Assembly (NCBI GenBank): GCA_024734555.1
Contig: JANPWX010000215.1
Location: 1 to 64,000, forward strand
Source of the DNA: Trochalopteron elliotii
Taxonomy: Eukaryota > Chordata > Aves > Passeriformes > Leiothrichidae
Direction of reading: 5' to 3'
Length of the DNA stretch: 64,000 nt
Below the pieces are notes generated by a model. It searched no databases. It had not been told where the DNA came from and saw only the letters and a list, made by a program, of their open reading frames with translations. Each line of letters begins with the position of its first letter. Positions within the stretch are counted from its first letter, which is position 1. The translations under genes and the position numbers were made by a program. Shown one piece after another: positions 26,166-38,600 of the stretch.

Positions 26166-26306
26166 GGCCCGGCGGGCGCGGAGCAGGCGCGGCCCGGCCC
26201 CNNNNNNNNNNNNNNNNNNNNNNNNNNNNNNNNNNNNNNNNNNNNNNNNNNNNNNNNNNNNNNNNNNNNNGGCCCGGCGGGCGCGGAGCAGGCGCGGCCC
26301 GGCCCC
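26166..26306. repeat. Identical 36-base GC-rich blocks flanking the gap
   Basis: Bases 26166-26201 and 26271-26306 are identical by eye and are separated only by N. The repeat offset is 105 bases, gap included. The blocks lie in the presumed 5' UTR or proximal promoter of SDHAF3. They may be a real minisatellite or an overlap left unmerged by the assembler. Confidence 0.9.
26202..26270. other. Assembly gap (69 N)
   Basis: There are 69 undetermined bases in the GC-rich promoter. The same 36-base sequence lies immediately on both sides (26166-26201 and 26271-26306). The gap may therefore hide further copies of a GC-rich tandem unit, or the duplicate may be a scaffolding artefact. Confidence 1.
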
Positions 26307-26328
26307 TGGGGCCGCCCCCAGGGCCGCC

Positions 26329-26490
26329 ATGGCGGGCGGAGCCTCGCTACAGAACCGCCGCCTGCTGCAGCTGCACCGCTCGCTGCCGCCCGCCCTGCGC
26401 GACCTGGGCGACCGCTACGTCAAGGAGGAGTTCCGGAGGCACAAAGCGGCCGAGCCCGCCGAGGCCCAGCGCTTCCTGCGGGAATGGGAG
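26329..26490 (+). other. SDHAF3: SDHAF3 coding exon 1 (residues 1-54)
   Basis: This exon carries 54 codons, ends in phase 0 after ...REWE, and is strongly GC-rich, unlike exon 2. Its 3' boundary is set by homology: human continues EWE-VYA, while exon 2 here resumes with SYAAL. That places the splice after GAG at 26490, and the intron then begins GCAAGT. A GT lies four bases further on, but using it would shift exon 2 out of frame. The first helix of the fold and the position equivalent to the LYR tripeptide (residues 8-10) are encoded here. The assembly gap ends only 58 bases before the ATG, so base quality around the N-terminus deserves caution. Confidence 0.93.
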
Positions 26491-29400
26491 GCAAGTGCCC
26501 GCCGCCCCGCGGGGCAGGGACGCGGCCGGGAGCGTTCCTGCAAGGGGACAGGCCCCGGCAAGGTCAGGGCTTCCGGGCGGTGGCAGCTGTTCGGAGGTTG
26601 GACTCGGTGATCTCAGAGGTCTTTTCCAGCACAGCTGATTCTCTCTCGGGCATGTTCCCGTGAAGGGCGAGCTCCTTACAGAGCTGCCGAATGTATTGTA
26701 ACTCTTATGTTTCTAGGCAGGTTATCTTTTATGGTTCTCATTGCCTTGCCTCAGATGCGTGTTATCATACTTATGCACACACAGGTATATGTAACAGTGA
26801 CATCAGTTGTGTAATTAGCTGTGTATAAATATATAAATAAAAATATATGCAGAATTATCTGTATGATCTATAATAATGCATTATATAAGTATATATAAAT
26901 ATTTATAACTACATACATAACTAATTGTACAGTTATAATTAGCTAAATGCACAGATGTAAATAGCTTCCCTATGAACTTGCATTTCATTTTTGAGTGACT
27001 TTTTTTAGTGACAAGTCTTATGTGAACATTGCTTCTCTGCTTAACACCCCTTCCCCTGAACTTGGTGCCTGGTTTCTCCAAGGAGAGAAAAGCAGATCAG
27101 TCCCAAGTGATGAAGTTGTAACAAGTTTCACAAGCAGCTGAGGAGGGAGAGCCATAAGATGCTTTCTCCACTTGCCTGGACCCCAGCAGATATCGGCATA
27201 TTAGTAGGTCCCCAAGAAGTCCACATGGCAGGCAAATGTATAGACACTTCACAGAGGAGAAGCTTCAGTTAAAGCATGAACATAGTTGCAAGAGGCAGAT
27301 GTGTAGACAAGCTTCCCATTAATTTTCATGCTCCTTGAACTACTGGCTTGGTAGTACTTTTGAATCTCAAAACTGTTTTCCTTTCTGTGGAAGGAAATTC
27401 TCTTCTGCTTTGCAGTGGAAGGTGGTTAGAAAAGGTAGCATCCATTACCTCCCAGTTTACCAGTAGAAGAGTAGTGAGGGAGAACTGCTCCATCCCTTCT
27501 GCCTACACAGCTGAAATCTTGTGCGTTAAAGTAACTTGGGCTGGGGCCTCAGAAATAAGCAGGGAGCAGACTGCCTGGTATTGTCTACAAAGGAAAGGAA
27601 TAAGTGTATTTTAATTGCCTCTTGCCAACTGGTAGATCCTCAAATCAGAGAAATTTGTATCTACCTCTCAAATGCCTGATGCTATTGTAATTCTCAATTG
27701 CCGTTTACTTGATACTGCTGAAATGTTTCCGCATCACTGCTTTCAATTTTAACATGAGCTAAAGAGACAAGTTACAGGTTACTATTTTCAGTGCTAAAAT
27801 CTTCCTTAAAATAGTTTTAGAAAAGGAAGGAAGTATTTACATTGAAATGTTTACATTGAGATATCTTTAGCCATTTTTAAAGTGAAGTAAACAAATAGTG
27901 AAAATGTTTCTCAGTTTTGAAACGTTTTAAATGTAGATTATAGAGAAAATGGTGACAAAAATTAGACTACAAGTAACAGAAATTGAATTTTGAAACCTGA
28001 CATTTAGTGCTATTAGCTATGATATGTTCAAGGAAAGGAAACTAATTTAATAACTGTTTTGAGTGTGTGAGTATAAAGAACTTTGCAAATATGTCTGTCT
28101 TCTAACAAGATGCTGGGAGATATTAGCACGTAGTTAACGTGTCTCTTCTCATCTTTAATTTTTATTGTGTTCTGGGGTCTTTTTCTCACCCAAATAATAA
28201 TCCATTTCAAGTGTGGAGTTTAAATCGGAATTGCATAATTTTGGCCTGTGAGACTTGATTTGCATCTTATCTTATGCTGTGGTTCTCAGCCCCATGAAGA
28301 CTTGAACTAGGTAATTGAGGAAAGTGGACTGCGGGCACACTGGGATTAGGTAACTCTGGGCTCTAATTACATGCTAATTAATTCATGTTGGAGTCAGTCC
28401 TCTGTCCCAGCTTTGGCTAAGATAGAGTTAATTTTCTTTGTAGTAGTTTGTTCAGTGCTGTGTTTTGGATTTGGTATGAGAATAATCTTGGTAATGCACT
28501 GTTCTAGCTGTTCCTAAGTGTGCTTACTCTAAATCAGGTATTTTTCAGATGCCCATGCTCTGCCAGTGAGGAGATGCACAAGAAGCTGGGAGGGACAATG
28601 TCCAGGACAGCTGACCCAAACTGGCCAAGCAGATATTCCATACCATACAACCTGTAGTATGTTCAGTATGTAAACTGGGGCAAGTTGGCCATGAGGGGTT
28701 GATCACTGCTCAAGCGTGCAGCAGGTCAGTCAGCAGGTGGTGAGCAGTTGTGTTGTGCACCACTTGTCTCTCTTGCGTTTTATTCTTTACACCCTTCGTG
28801 GGCAGCAGGACTCTCTTTTTACTAGAAATTGGCTGGAGGCTCCAGGACAGTTCTTGCAGGACACCAGCAAAGCTGTGAACTGCCCAGTTCTTGTCTAAGA
28901 GTCACACAGTTAGCCATGAGTGAAGCTGAGATAATGCTGCTGCTTCATGTATGTGAACCATAACTGTACTTCTTGCCTCTAATTTTATTAAACAAAACAA
29001 GAAACAATCAAACCAAACAAAAAAATCCACCTAAAATAAGTCACTACAACATTAATACAGACTGGTTGTTTAAATTTCCTGTTAAGTTTCTTTATTTTGG
29101 AAAAATGTATACTTACAGCTCTGATAACAGTGTTTTAGCATGTTGCATTTCCAGCATTTTTCTTCCCAATTTGCTTGTTCATTAGACTAAGCATATACCT
29201 CGCTCTATGCACTTTGTGTTCTCAATATTCAGCTTCCATCTGGAAAGGTTCTTTCCTCATGCCTTCTGTTGCATGCAGGGCAGGGCATCTGGTACAGAGT
29301 TGCATGATGTCTCATGTAACAGAAAATTAGTATTCTTAATTTTATATTAAAGTAATATATCTTGATGTATATTCATCAGAGGGTAAAGATTATGGATATG

Positions 29401-32400
29401 ATGATTGCAGTGATGTTTCTTGACTTTGAATGAGGATTTCAATATGAAGTGTAATCTTAATAAGTCATTCGAAATGCTTTTTGAATGAAAATTTCCAAGG
29501 ATGTCTTAACTTCAACATGAAACTACTTGACTGTTGCTAAAACTCTTCAGGCTCTCTTTGGGTAGTTGGACCTTCTGGAAGTGCTTGAATGTACTAGTTC
29601 ATAACCTGTGCTGTGCTTTCTTGTCCTCCTATTGGATTCATATTAGCTAAATGTTTAGAGAACAGGCCTGGCATTTCAATCACATTATGGTTGCCTCAAA
29701 TGATGCCCCTGCCCCCTTTGCTGTTTAAATTATGTTGATTCAAGAGAGCTGGGTGTATTAATTCGAGGTTGTAGCCAGGTGGGAGTTGGCCTTTTGTCTC
29801 AGGCAGCTAGTGACAGGGTGAGAGAACATAGCCTCAGGTCGTGCCATGGGGAAGTTCAGGTTGGACATCAGAAGGAATTTCTTCACAAAAATGGTTGTTA
29901 AGAGCAGACTGCCCAGGGAGGTGATGGAGTTACTATCCCTGGAAGTGTTCAGGAGATGACTGGATGTGCCACTTAGTGCCGTGTTTTAGTTGACAAGTTG
30001 TTTGATCAAAGGCTGGACTCCGTGACTTTAGAGGTCTTTTCCAATCTGAATGATTCTGTGATTGTGTCTCACAAATGGAACAATTTTCCTTTGTTTCCTG
30101 TGAAACATAGTGGAAAACCTGTAGGGAGCTTTCTAAGATTAGCTTTGAAAATAAAGAGGGAAGAAAAGAGGGGTAAAGCTCTGAAATGATATTGCTGTAG
30201 TATGTGAGTGGTTCATGTTGTTTTCCTGGAAAGGAGATGAGAAGGGATCTTGTCTTGTTTAGAATGCATGGAAATTGAGGGATTTAGTGTTAGAGTCAAC
30301 CATGTAGATGGCTAATGAAGTTTTGTAGAAAACCTAAGCTGGCCTATTTCCATTTTATAAAATAGGGAAACTATCCAGTGAATATTCTTGGAAGAGTTTT
30401 TAAGTGGGTATGACCAATAATAGACTGCAAGTCCATATGTTCCTATAAAAGTAGAAGAATATAAATATTGTGGTTTTCCTGTCATTGGTATTGGATTGCT
30501 AGTTTGTGTCTGGAAACCTGCTGGAAAATATTAAAGGAGGATACAAAGAAAGTAAGCTTTGTTGTTCAGGAATTGTACTTGTTCAGGTAGATTCAAATTA
30601 AGCATATAAATTATTAATATATGTTCCTATCTATTTTCTAAATATTTAATATATTAATTAAAATAATTGGTACTCGTTTACAGGAGACTGCTGATATAAT
30701 TAGATTGATACTGATTATTACCTTGGAATGCTATTGAATTAATGTTGACAGGTATGATAAGTCAATTAGTTCAGCAGTCTTCTAAATCATGGTAGCTGAT
30801 GAGAATACTTATATAAGATAAGTAATATTAAGATAGTATTGATTACTTCATTTCATATTGCAATAGGTACAATATGCAGCTAAATAATTTCAGTAACAAT
30901 CTGTTTCATGTTTAAGCGTTAATTTTGAAAATGACCATTTTGTAGTTGGCTTTTCAAAAAAGCCTGACCCTGCAGATGAGAGAGCCTGGACTGTCTCTAA
31001 GGCAAGCAGAATAATTCTGCAGAATTGCACAACATTTTCTCAATCTGATAGATTGAATAAATTGCCTTTAAAAGTCTTTGGCCACTCTAGACCCTGAAAA
31101 CCTTTTTACAAGCTTTCAAATGAACTGTCACGTAGCCTCTCAGGAATGACTAAATTTTTGAATGAGTGTATTTGATGCAATACAAGTAATTGTCATTCAT
31201 CAAATTTATTTTCAGTTGCCTGCGTCACTTGCAGCATTTACTTTGCTGGGATGATTGTGAGATGCTGTCATATCTCAGGGAATATAGTTGTTCTGATATG
31301 TCTTTTTCTGCTCACGAGTGGATATTCTTACAGAACTTTTTATTTCTAAATTTTCTGGGCGAGTATGGTCTTCCCTCCCCTTCTTGATTTATTTTTAAAC
31401 TACTGGCTCTCAAAAATATGTTGAAATGTAGAATGGAGAATTTGAAGAGCAAATAGTCAAAGAGGGTGGAAGAGGAAATTGTGGCCAGTAATGGAGTCAG
31501 ACTGAAATGGGAATGGGATGTGTGGGTTGCCCTTTGTGCTGTCTTTCAGCAAATAATGTAGGTAGTATAAAACAGCTGCTGGCATTCTGAATTCTGCTCT
31601 CAGTTTCAGTGAAGTACATTATATAAGAGATGTTTTCTTTGCCTGACAAAGAAATACTTTTTTTTTGGAAGTAAAATATGTCTTTAGGATTTTTGCCATT
31701 TTATTACTTTTATTAAAGTTGTGAAATAGGACTTTAGAGTAGTATTTCATTTTAACATTACTGGATAGATCGGATTTTGCTTTTAGTGATTTTTATGGCT
31801 ATCTGGATGAGAACCTTATTAAGAGTAAATTCCTGTTGAGTCCTCTGTTTTTATCCCCCAGTTAGGGTGTTCAGTAGTTATTAATTTGTAAGAATTAAAT
31901 TGGAATCAATTTCCTCTATTTTCTTCTATATATCTCAGAAGGTAGGAAGGAATTTTGCATTTTTCTGAGAGCCAGTGAACTGTGGCTGATAAACTGAAGA
32001 GCATGTGGGATTTGGGCATGAATGGCCACAGGAAATCAGGCTGCTCCTCTGGCCTGGCATTCCTGGTGGCCTGCTTGGTTGTAGGATTTGAAGTCTACCT
32101 CTGGTAAAATTTTGCCTGGGTGCACCCGCACCCATGATTTGATGAGTGTCCTAAATTAGTATTTATGTGCAGTTGCAAAGGTTGACCTTTTGTTGTAAAT
32201 CCCTCTTGTGAAGTTTCATGCAAATAACATATTTTTCCTATTATGCCATCACTTCCATCCTTTCAGTGCTCTTTCAGATTTGGGTTTAGAAGCAGGAACT
32301 GGTGTCTGCTTCCCTTCCATGAAGAATCCAGGCAGTCTGGGAGCTTTCTGAAGTGGTGAGACTTGGGATAGCCTGCTAGATACTCACTGTCTTGTGCATG

Positions 32401-35400
32401 ATGCACACCCATTGCAGAAAGGGGAATTTGTTACTTCTCACCTGGAAAGCAGCATCATTCTCTTTCAGGTTCACCTGGCCACTCCTGAGGCCAGTGATTT
32501 CTTGCTGATTTTTTTTTTGTTTGTGTGGGTTTTTTTGGTTTTTTTTTTTTGGTGTATGTGTTTTTTTTTTGTTTGTTTTGTTTCGTTTTGTTTTTTTCCC
32601 TGTATGCATACTGGTTTTAGGCCTTTGCTGTATTTTCTAAATTAAAAATTTTGTAAATTGTGTCATTAGTATTCTCAATGCTTCTGTCATGTTACCATGC
32701 CAATTATCTGTATGCTATCATATCCATGATTGCATGTAGCTAGTCAGATGGATGTTTTGATAATTGCTTATCTGCTAGTTGAAGTTTTTATTTACAGCTG
32801 TTTTGACACAGCAGGAAATCATACCCAAGTCACAGGGGTGACATCCAGCAGTAATGTCAGTCACTTGCATGTGCCAGTCACCTCAGGTACATTGCAAGTA
32901 TAAAATACCTAATGTGAAAATAGGTTTATAAATTTCAGATGGTTTTGTAGCATGCCTTGGATATTTAAAATGTGGCGTGCATTGAATCCCTGAACTGAAA
33001 TTTCTCAGCGGAGTATAGTAATTTTATTAGTTATAACTTAGATTGAGAAGTTTAAATTGCTGTAGAAGTGGGATGCATCTCTAATGAGTGTTAACAGATT
33101 GTTCCTTACATTGGCTATCACTGGCAGGGTGTATTTCTCAGGGTTGAAGATACTGTAGAAGTTCTGTGAATGTCTTCCCTGAGCAGAGACCTGTACTTTC
33201 CTAATCAGTACAAGTTAGTGACAGCCAGAGTGAGAATAGATCTCTAAATAAGAAAACAGCCAGAAAGAGGAGAAGCAGAACCAGTAATGAGCATTTACAG
33301 AATTGTCAGTTTAAAAGATAATTCAGGTTTCCATCTAGTGGTGGCATAAAATTCTGTCCAGGCTATATGAGATAGCATGTGCTTAGCCATGTTCCTAACA
33401 CAGCATTGTACTTGTGTATGTGTGTGAAACTTAGGGAATCAAAAGCCTTTATTATGTATAAATTATATATGTAATAGCACATAATTCTCAGGACCTCCAG
33501 ATTTTTTTGAGTTAGAGCTGCAATGGCTAGCCATCTGTTATTTTGGGCATTCAGATATCCAAATACTCTTTGAATTTAAGTTTATCTTATTTGCTGTGAA
33601 TTAGGCTGAATCTTTTTCAGTATTCCTTGACAACCATTTAATTTCAGTTTGCCACAGGTTACTGAAAGCAAATGGATGTCTTAAAAGGTTTTCTTCAAGT
33701 TGTATGTGTGCAAGTATGAGTGTTGTTAGGTTTCTTGCTTTCTCTTATATGTAAACAAAACAGGAAAAAAAAAAGGAAACAGGACAGATGGGTATTCTGA
33801 TTCTTTTGCCCCAGTGTTACAGCCCTGTTTTTAGTATTTAAAGTATTTTGCAGTAGAATTTAGAAAACCTTATCAGGTTAGGTTTTCAGATGAAGGTTAA
33901 CAGCAACTGAAAGACAGACCAAGCAGTGTGATGCTGCAAGGACATTTATTGACAAAAGGCACAGATATTTATATTGTTTTAGCTTCTGCATAACAATTTC
34001 CAATTGTCCAACCTACGTGCGATTTAGTACATAGCAGGCCATAAGGTGTATTTTTTCTTTTGTGCAATTACTTACCACAGCAGGCTGTTCTGTTCTTTGG
34101 GAGGGGACACAGTTTCTGCAGTTCCCTCTTTGTGTATCTTTCTCAGTTTCTACAGTTCTTTCTCACAGCTTTTCCTCACAGCTCTTGCTGTACAATCTTT
34201 GGCAGTTCAACGTGTCCTTTAACTCCTCCTGTTCTGCAACACAAGGTATTGAGGTCCAAACTTAGTTTCAAGACAATGTAGTGGGTCAAACAAACAAACT
34301 GAGTATTAATTGCAGTTTCAAACTTATAAGGATTTCTGCTTGTTTGTATTTTATTGACACCTTCCTTCTAGCATTTGTTTGGTGCTTGTGTGAACATTGT
34401 CAGCATGTAGTGTTTTGTAAGCACGGTAGGTTTTATGCCTTGTCAGTGCGTTTCCACTATCAACACTAAACACTGCCAACTTTCTACAAGTGCTGTCAAG
34501 TACCATATTTTGTAATTACTGCAATAATGAGTGCTGTAATTGCATGTACTATATAGATGTGCCTTTCTGTCCTGTGTAGACAGAAAATTGATATTTTCTG
34601 CAAGTTAAAATGGCATCTGGAGCACATCAGAATAATTGTTTATAAACTCTTCTGTTTTTTTTTTCTTCTTCTTCCAGTGTAACGTGAGGTTGCACAAATA
34701 GAGTTATGCATATTGGAGGATTTTAAAGCCCCAGATTTTTTATATATAGAGCTATATTGATGTGTACCCATTGAAAAATGTAAGGGTTTTTTTACACAGT
34801 TTACTGATATTAAAGTAATTTATTGAATATTGGTTTTTGCAAGAAGTTGAAGCTCAGATTTTGACCTCATAATCTTGTATTTAGTGGCATCTTTATTACC
34901 ATTGATGTTGCTTTAGCTGTCTTTTGTAATGCTGAGAGCTTTGGCTGTTTTGAGGCTGAAGCTGACTGTACTTGCAACCATATGTCTTCTTAGTGACATC
35001 CTGCTTTTTGTGCAGCTCACTTCTGGGAATCCATCAACAGAAAATTACTGCTGAAATATATTTTGTTTCTGTGTCTTAAAGCTGATAATTTCAAACTGTA
35101 TTTTTGAAGGTTATTATTTAGATAACATATTTAATCATAGTATCTGATAAAGTGTTTGAACTTCTAGCTTTTAAAGGTCATTTCCAGAAGTAATGTATAG
35201 TGATGAGGTATTTCTAATGAACAAGTTAGAAGTCCTACTAGAAGCAGAGTTGCTGACTGTTGGATTTTAGGCTTATTGATATGTGGGGGGGTTGAGTGCT
35301 GTTATTGTGCTGGTTTTTTTATTCTTTCAGGGATATTAGTAAGAGACAGAGCAGTCTAAGATGAAAGAGAGCATGATGCCCTTTCTTCCTCACTGCAGTA

Positions 35401-35643
35401 ACTAGGTAAATCTGTAAAATACCTTCTGAATTGACCTTGCACCCATATTTCAAGACTGGCTAACAACAGACAAAATGTAGATGCATCTTCCCTTTCTCTG
35501 TGGGAATTACTGAATGGTGTAAACTTGATAAACTAGTTTTATGCAACCTTATAGTATTTTTTTCCTTCTTGCTGAACTATTCTATTCTGTAATTTAGAGA
35601 AAATGAACATTAGGTCACTGCAATATTCTTTTTCTCTCTCTCT

Positions 35644-35688
<45 letters not shown>

Positions 35689-38600
35689 CTTCCTGAACCA
35701 GAAGAAATGTGGTGGAAGTGTTTAAGTCCCCATCACTATTGCTTCTTTGGAGATGTCATGGCTGAAGGTATTGGGTGGTGTTGGAAGTGTTGATATTTGC
35801 ATGAAATAAACCAGAACAATTGGTTTATTTTTTTTGTGGGCCATCAAATACCATTTACTTATAATCAATTTCTTGCTTCTTATTATTGCATAGTGAAAGC
35901 ATGTGGTCTTTATAGTAGAATTTGGATTATAATAGGCAGTCTGTATTGAGGTAATACCAATCCATGAAACTTCATCACCTTCTGACTGAAGTCTGTAATG
36001 CCCTTATGTGTACTATCCTGGCTGATTTTTGACCTGAGGTAGGAAAAGTATTGTTCATAAGTTTGCAGTTTTTAAAGTGTACACATGATGGCAGCAAATA
36101 CTTAGCTAGAGAAGCCTTGTTCCTATGCTGGAAAAAAGAGGCTGCTGAATTTTCTAATACAAACTAGAATCCCTACAGATTCAGTTATTATTTATTTATT
36201 TATTTAATAAATAAATTATTTATTAAAATATATATTGAGAATTGTTAACTTACTGATGCAGATTTTGAGAAGAAGATTTTTCAATTAGAAAACTTTACTG
36301 AGGTTTCCACATGGTTTAGTCGTAATATTGCCATAATGTGCTTTCTGGTTTGGATTTGCATTGGTGAACAATACTCTTGGGCACAGGGTGTGACTCTTGT
36401 GGATGGTGCTGGGCTGGGCCAGGAGTTGAACTGATCCTTCTGGGTCCTTTCCAACTTGGCAAATTCTGTGATTATAAAATTCAGATCAGCCATGGTAGTG
36501 CCCAGGAGAGTATGCCCAGAGCTGATGGAGCCTCAGTATGTAGATACAAAACTCTTTTAAAAAGTTCTATTTATTTAATTTTTTTCATAGTGGATCTATT
36601 GAATTTTAAAGCAATTGTATTTTTGGAAGTTTATAGTAATAGCCCAATGCAAATTTTTTTTACCAAATGGAAAGCTTTATTGTCAGAAATGTCACATTTT
36701 AGATGCTATTACAAAATATATTGGTATTGTATAGTACTGTTTAGAGAACAAAGTTTTCTTTAAAAATGAAAATATAGTATAAAAATATTATTTATTCCTG
36801 CTTTTATTCCAGGATGCCAGTGAAACATTTAAACTGGATCTCTTCCTCTTTTTTTTCCCCTTTCAAAATGAGTATGGTGTGTGTCAGTTGTCCACCATAA
36901 TATTTTAAGCCAAAAAGTTACAGTTTGCCACAGTTCCAATAATAAAACCTTGTGGAAGGTGTAGGTCAGCTTTTGGCTGTGGTACAAGCAGGCTGCTCTA
37001 AAATTAGGGATATTTTGCTTCATGTTCAGTTACTTGTTCTGTCTGTATACTTTATTTGCAGTAGTTTAAACTTGATTTTATGCTTAGAATTAATTTTAAG
37101 GTGTTCAGCAAATCATGATATTCAGTTGTTTTCTGGGCCTTTTAAATTCAGTTTATTGTTCACAGTGAAATACCCTGGTGAGCTATTTGACATCCACTAC
37201 AGTGAGTCATTTAAGAATTTATTTAAGAGATCCATGATATGAAGAGTTTTAATTAATTAGCAAACATGTCTTTTGTTCTTCAGTTCAGCTGCTGATTGAG
37301 AAGTGAAAAGAAATCTCATTGGTAGCACTAGCAATGTTGTTCTGGTTCATGGGCAATTCAGTACCATCAGTGTAACTGAAAGGAGTTACACTGTTAAGAA
37401 AAACATCATCATCTTATCAATCAAGAAGGAAGTGAGGGTTGCTTTGTGAATAATTTGAAGTCTGATTTGTCTTTTAAAAAAATTTATTATTTGTTTTACC
37501 GGTGAATCTGAATTTTGTGGAGTGTTTGTCTGCCAGCAGATGCCATTCCTCAGCAGCAGACTAGTTTCCCAGACTTAACCAAATAGAAGAAAATAGTTGT
37601 GGTAGACCCTTGTTTTTGAAAACACTGGTGGCAGTTTGCCTAGGATTGTCTTTGTTTTCCTCAGTAAGAACAACCTATGTATACTATAAACAATTAAATA
37701 TTTATCTTTTACAATGGAGCTGTTTAAAGGTTTGTTTCCTGCTGATGCATTAAACCCCAGGGCTGCAGAAATGGTAATATGTGGGGAAAGATGCCTTTGT
37801 TCTTCAAAGTATTTTAGTTGAATAGAGGATGACCCAGAAATCCTTTGGCACTCAGGGAACTTCATTTCGGAAGGTGTAAATGTGTCTGTGTTGGAATTGG
37901 TGAAAAGATGTAATGAGAAAGACTTGGAAGCTGAAGTCTCAATGGCTTGCAATAGGCCAAGTCCTTATAAAACCTTTAAGCATATGGAAAAACAGATGGC
38001 CCAGTTTTAAGTGTAACAAGGAGCTAAGATGCTGTGCAGTGAAAATAGACAAGGAAATCCTGGTAAGAATATTCTGTTTGTAGTTTCTAAATTATTTCTG
38101 TGGTTATATGCCCTGGTACGTGAATAATGACATACTGCTATGTCTAAACTTCAACAGCCATATTTTTAACAGCTAGTGTTTTGGATGTGGGCAAGGCCTG
38201 TCTTGGCCTCTGTAGACATCTGCAGAAGACTATTTTGATAATAGACTGTAGAATAGAAGACTGTTTTGGTGATTGGTAAATATGGTTGGACCACCAGACC
38301 GTGGATTGAGATGATGGATGTCACCTTTCCAACCTCAACCCCTTCCATCTGTCTGCCAGTAATGGAAATACTCCTGATATAGCTAACAAGTTTTTGATTT
38401 TTCACACAGAACCCACCTGTTTAGTTTTATATTCCTGGTGGGAGAAGATCTGTTATTTATACATACACACATACATATATATATATATACACACACACAC
38501 ATTACACCTCCTCGACTTTAAAAATAATGCAGACTACTTTTGTGTGGCTGGTGGGAAACCTTTGAAGATCTGGGGATGCCTGGAGAATTAACTGTGAAAA

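Larger units (their letters stand above)
26090..26560. promoter_or_regulatory. CpG-island promoter of SDHAF3
   Basis: A sharp switch from AT-rich flank to very GC- and CpG-rich DNA begins near 26090 and fades near 26560. It encloses the likely transcription start, exon 1 and the donor site. GC-box-like GGGCGG or CCGCCC strings occur around the ATG, and no TATA box is evident. This is the usual housekeeping promoter layout for a mitochondrial assembly factor. The central part is lost in the 69-base gap at 26202-26270, so the start site cannot be placed. Confidence 0.8.

Noticed and set aside
26491..26498. Alternative GT donor four bases after the GC donor
   Set aside because: Using it would add one codon plus one base and put the conserved exon 2 frame out of register.
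26034..26663. 209-codon + strand frame running through the assembly gap
   Set aside because: It is in a different frame from SDHAF3. The openness comes from GC-rich, stop-poor DNA plus 23 unknown codons.
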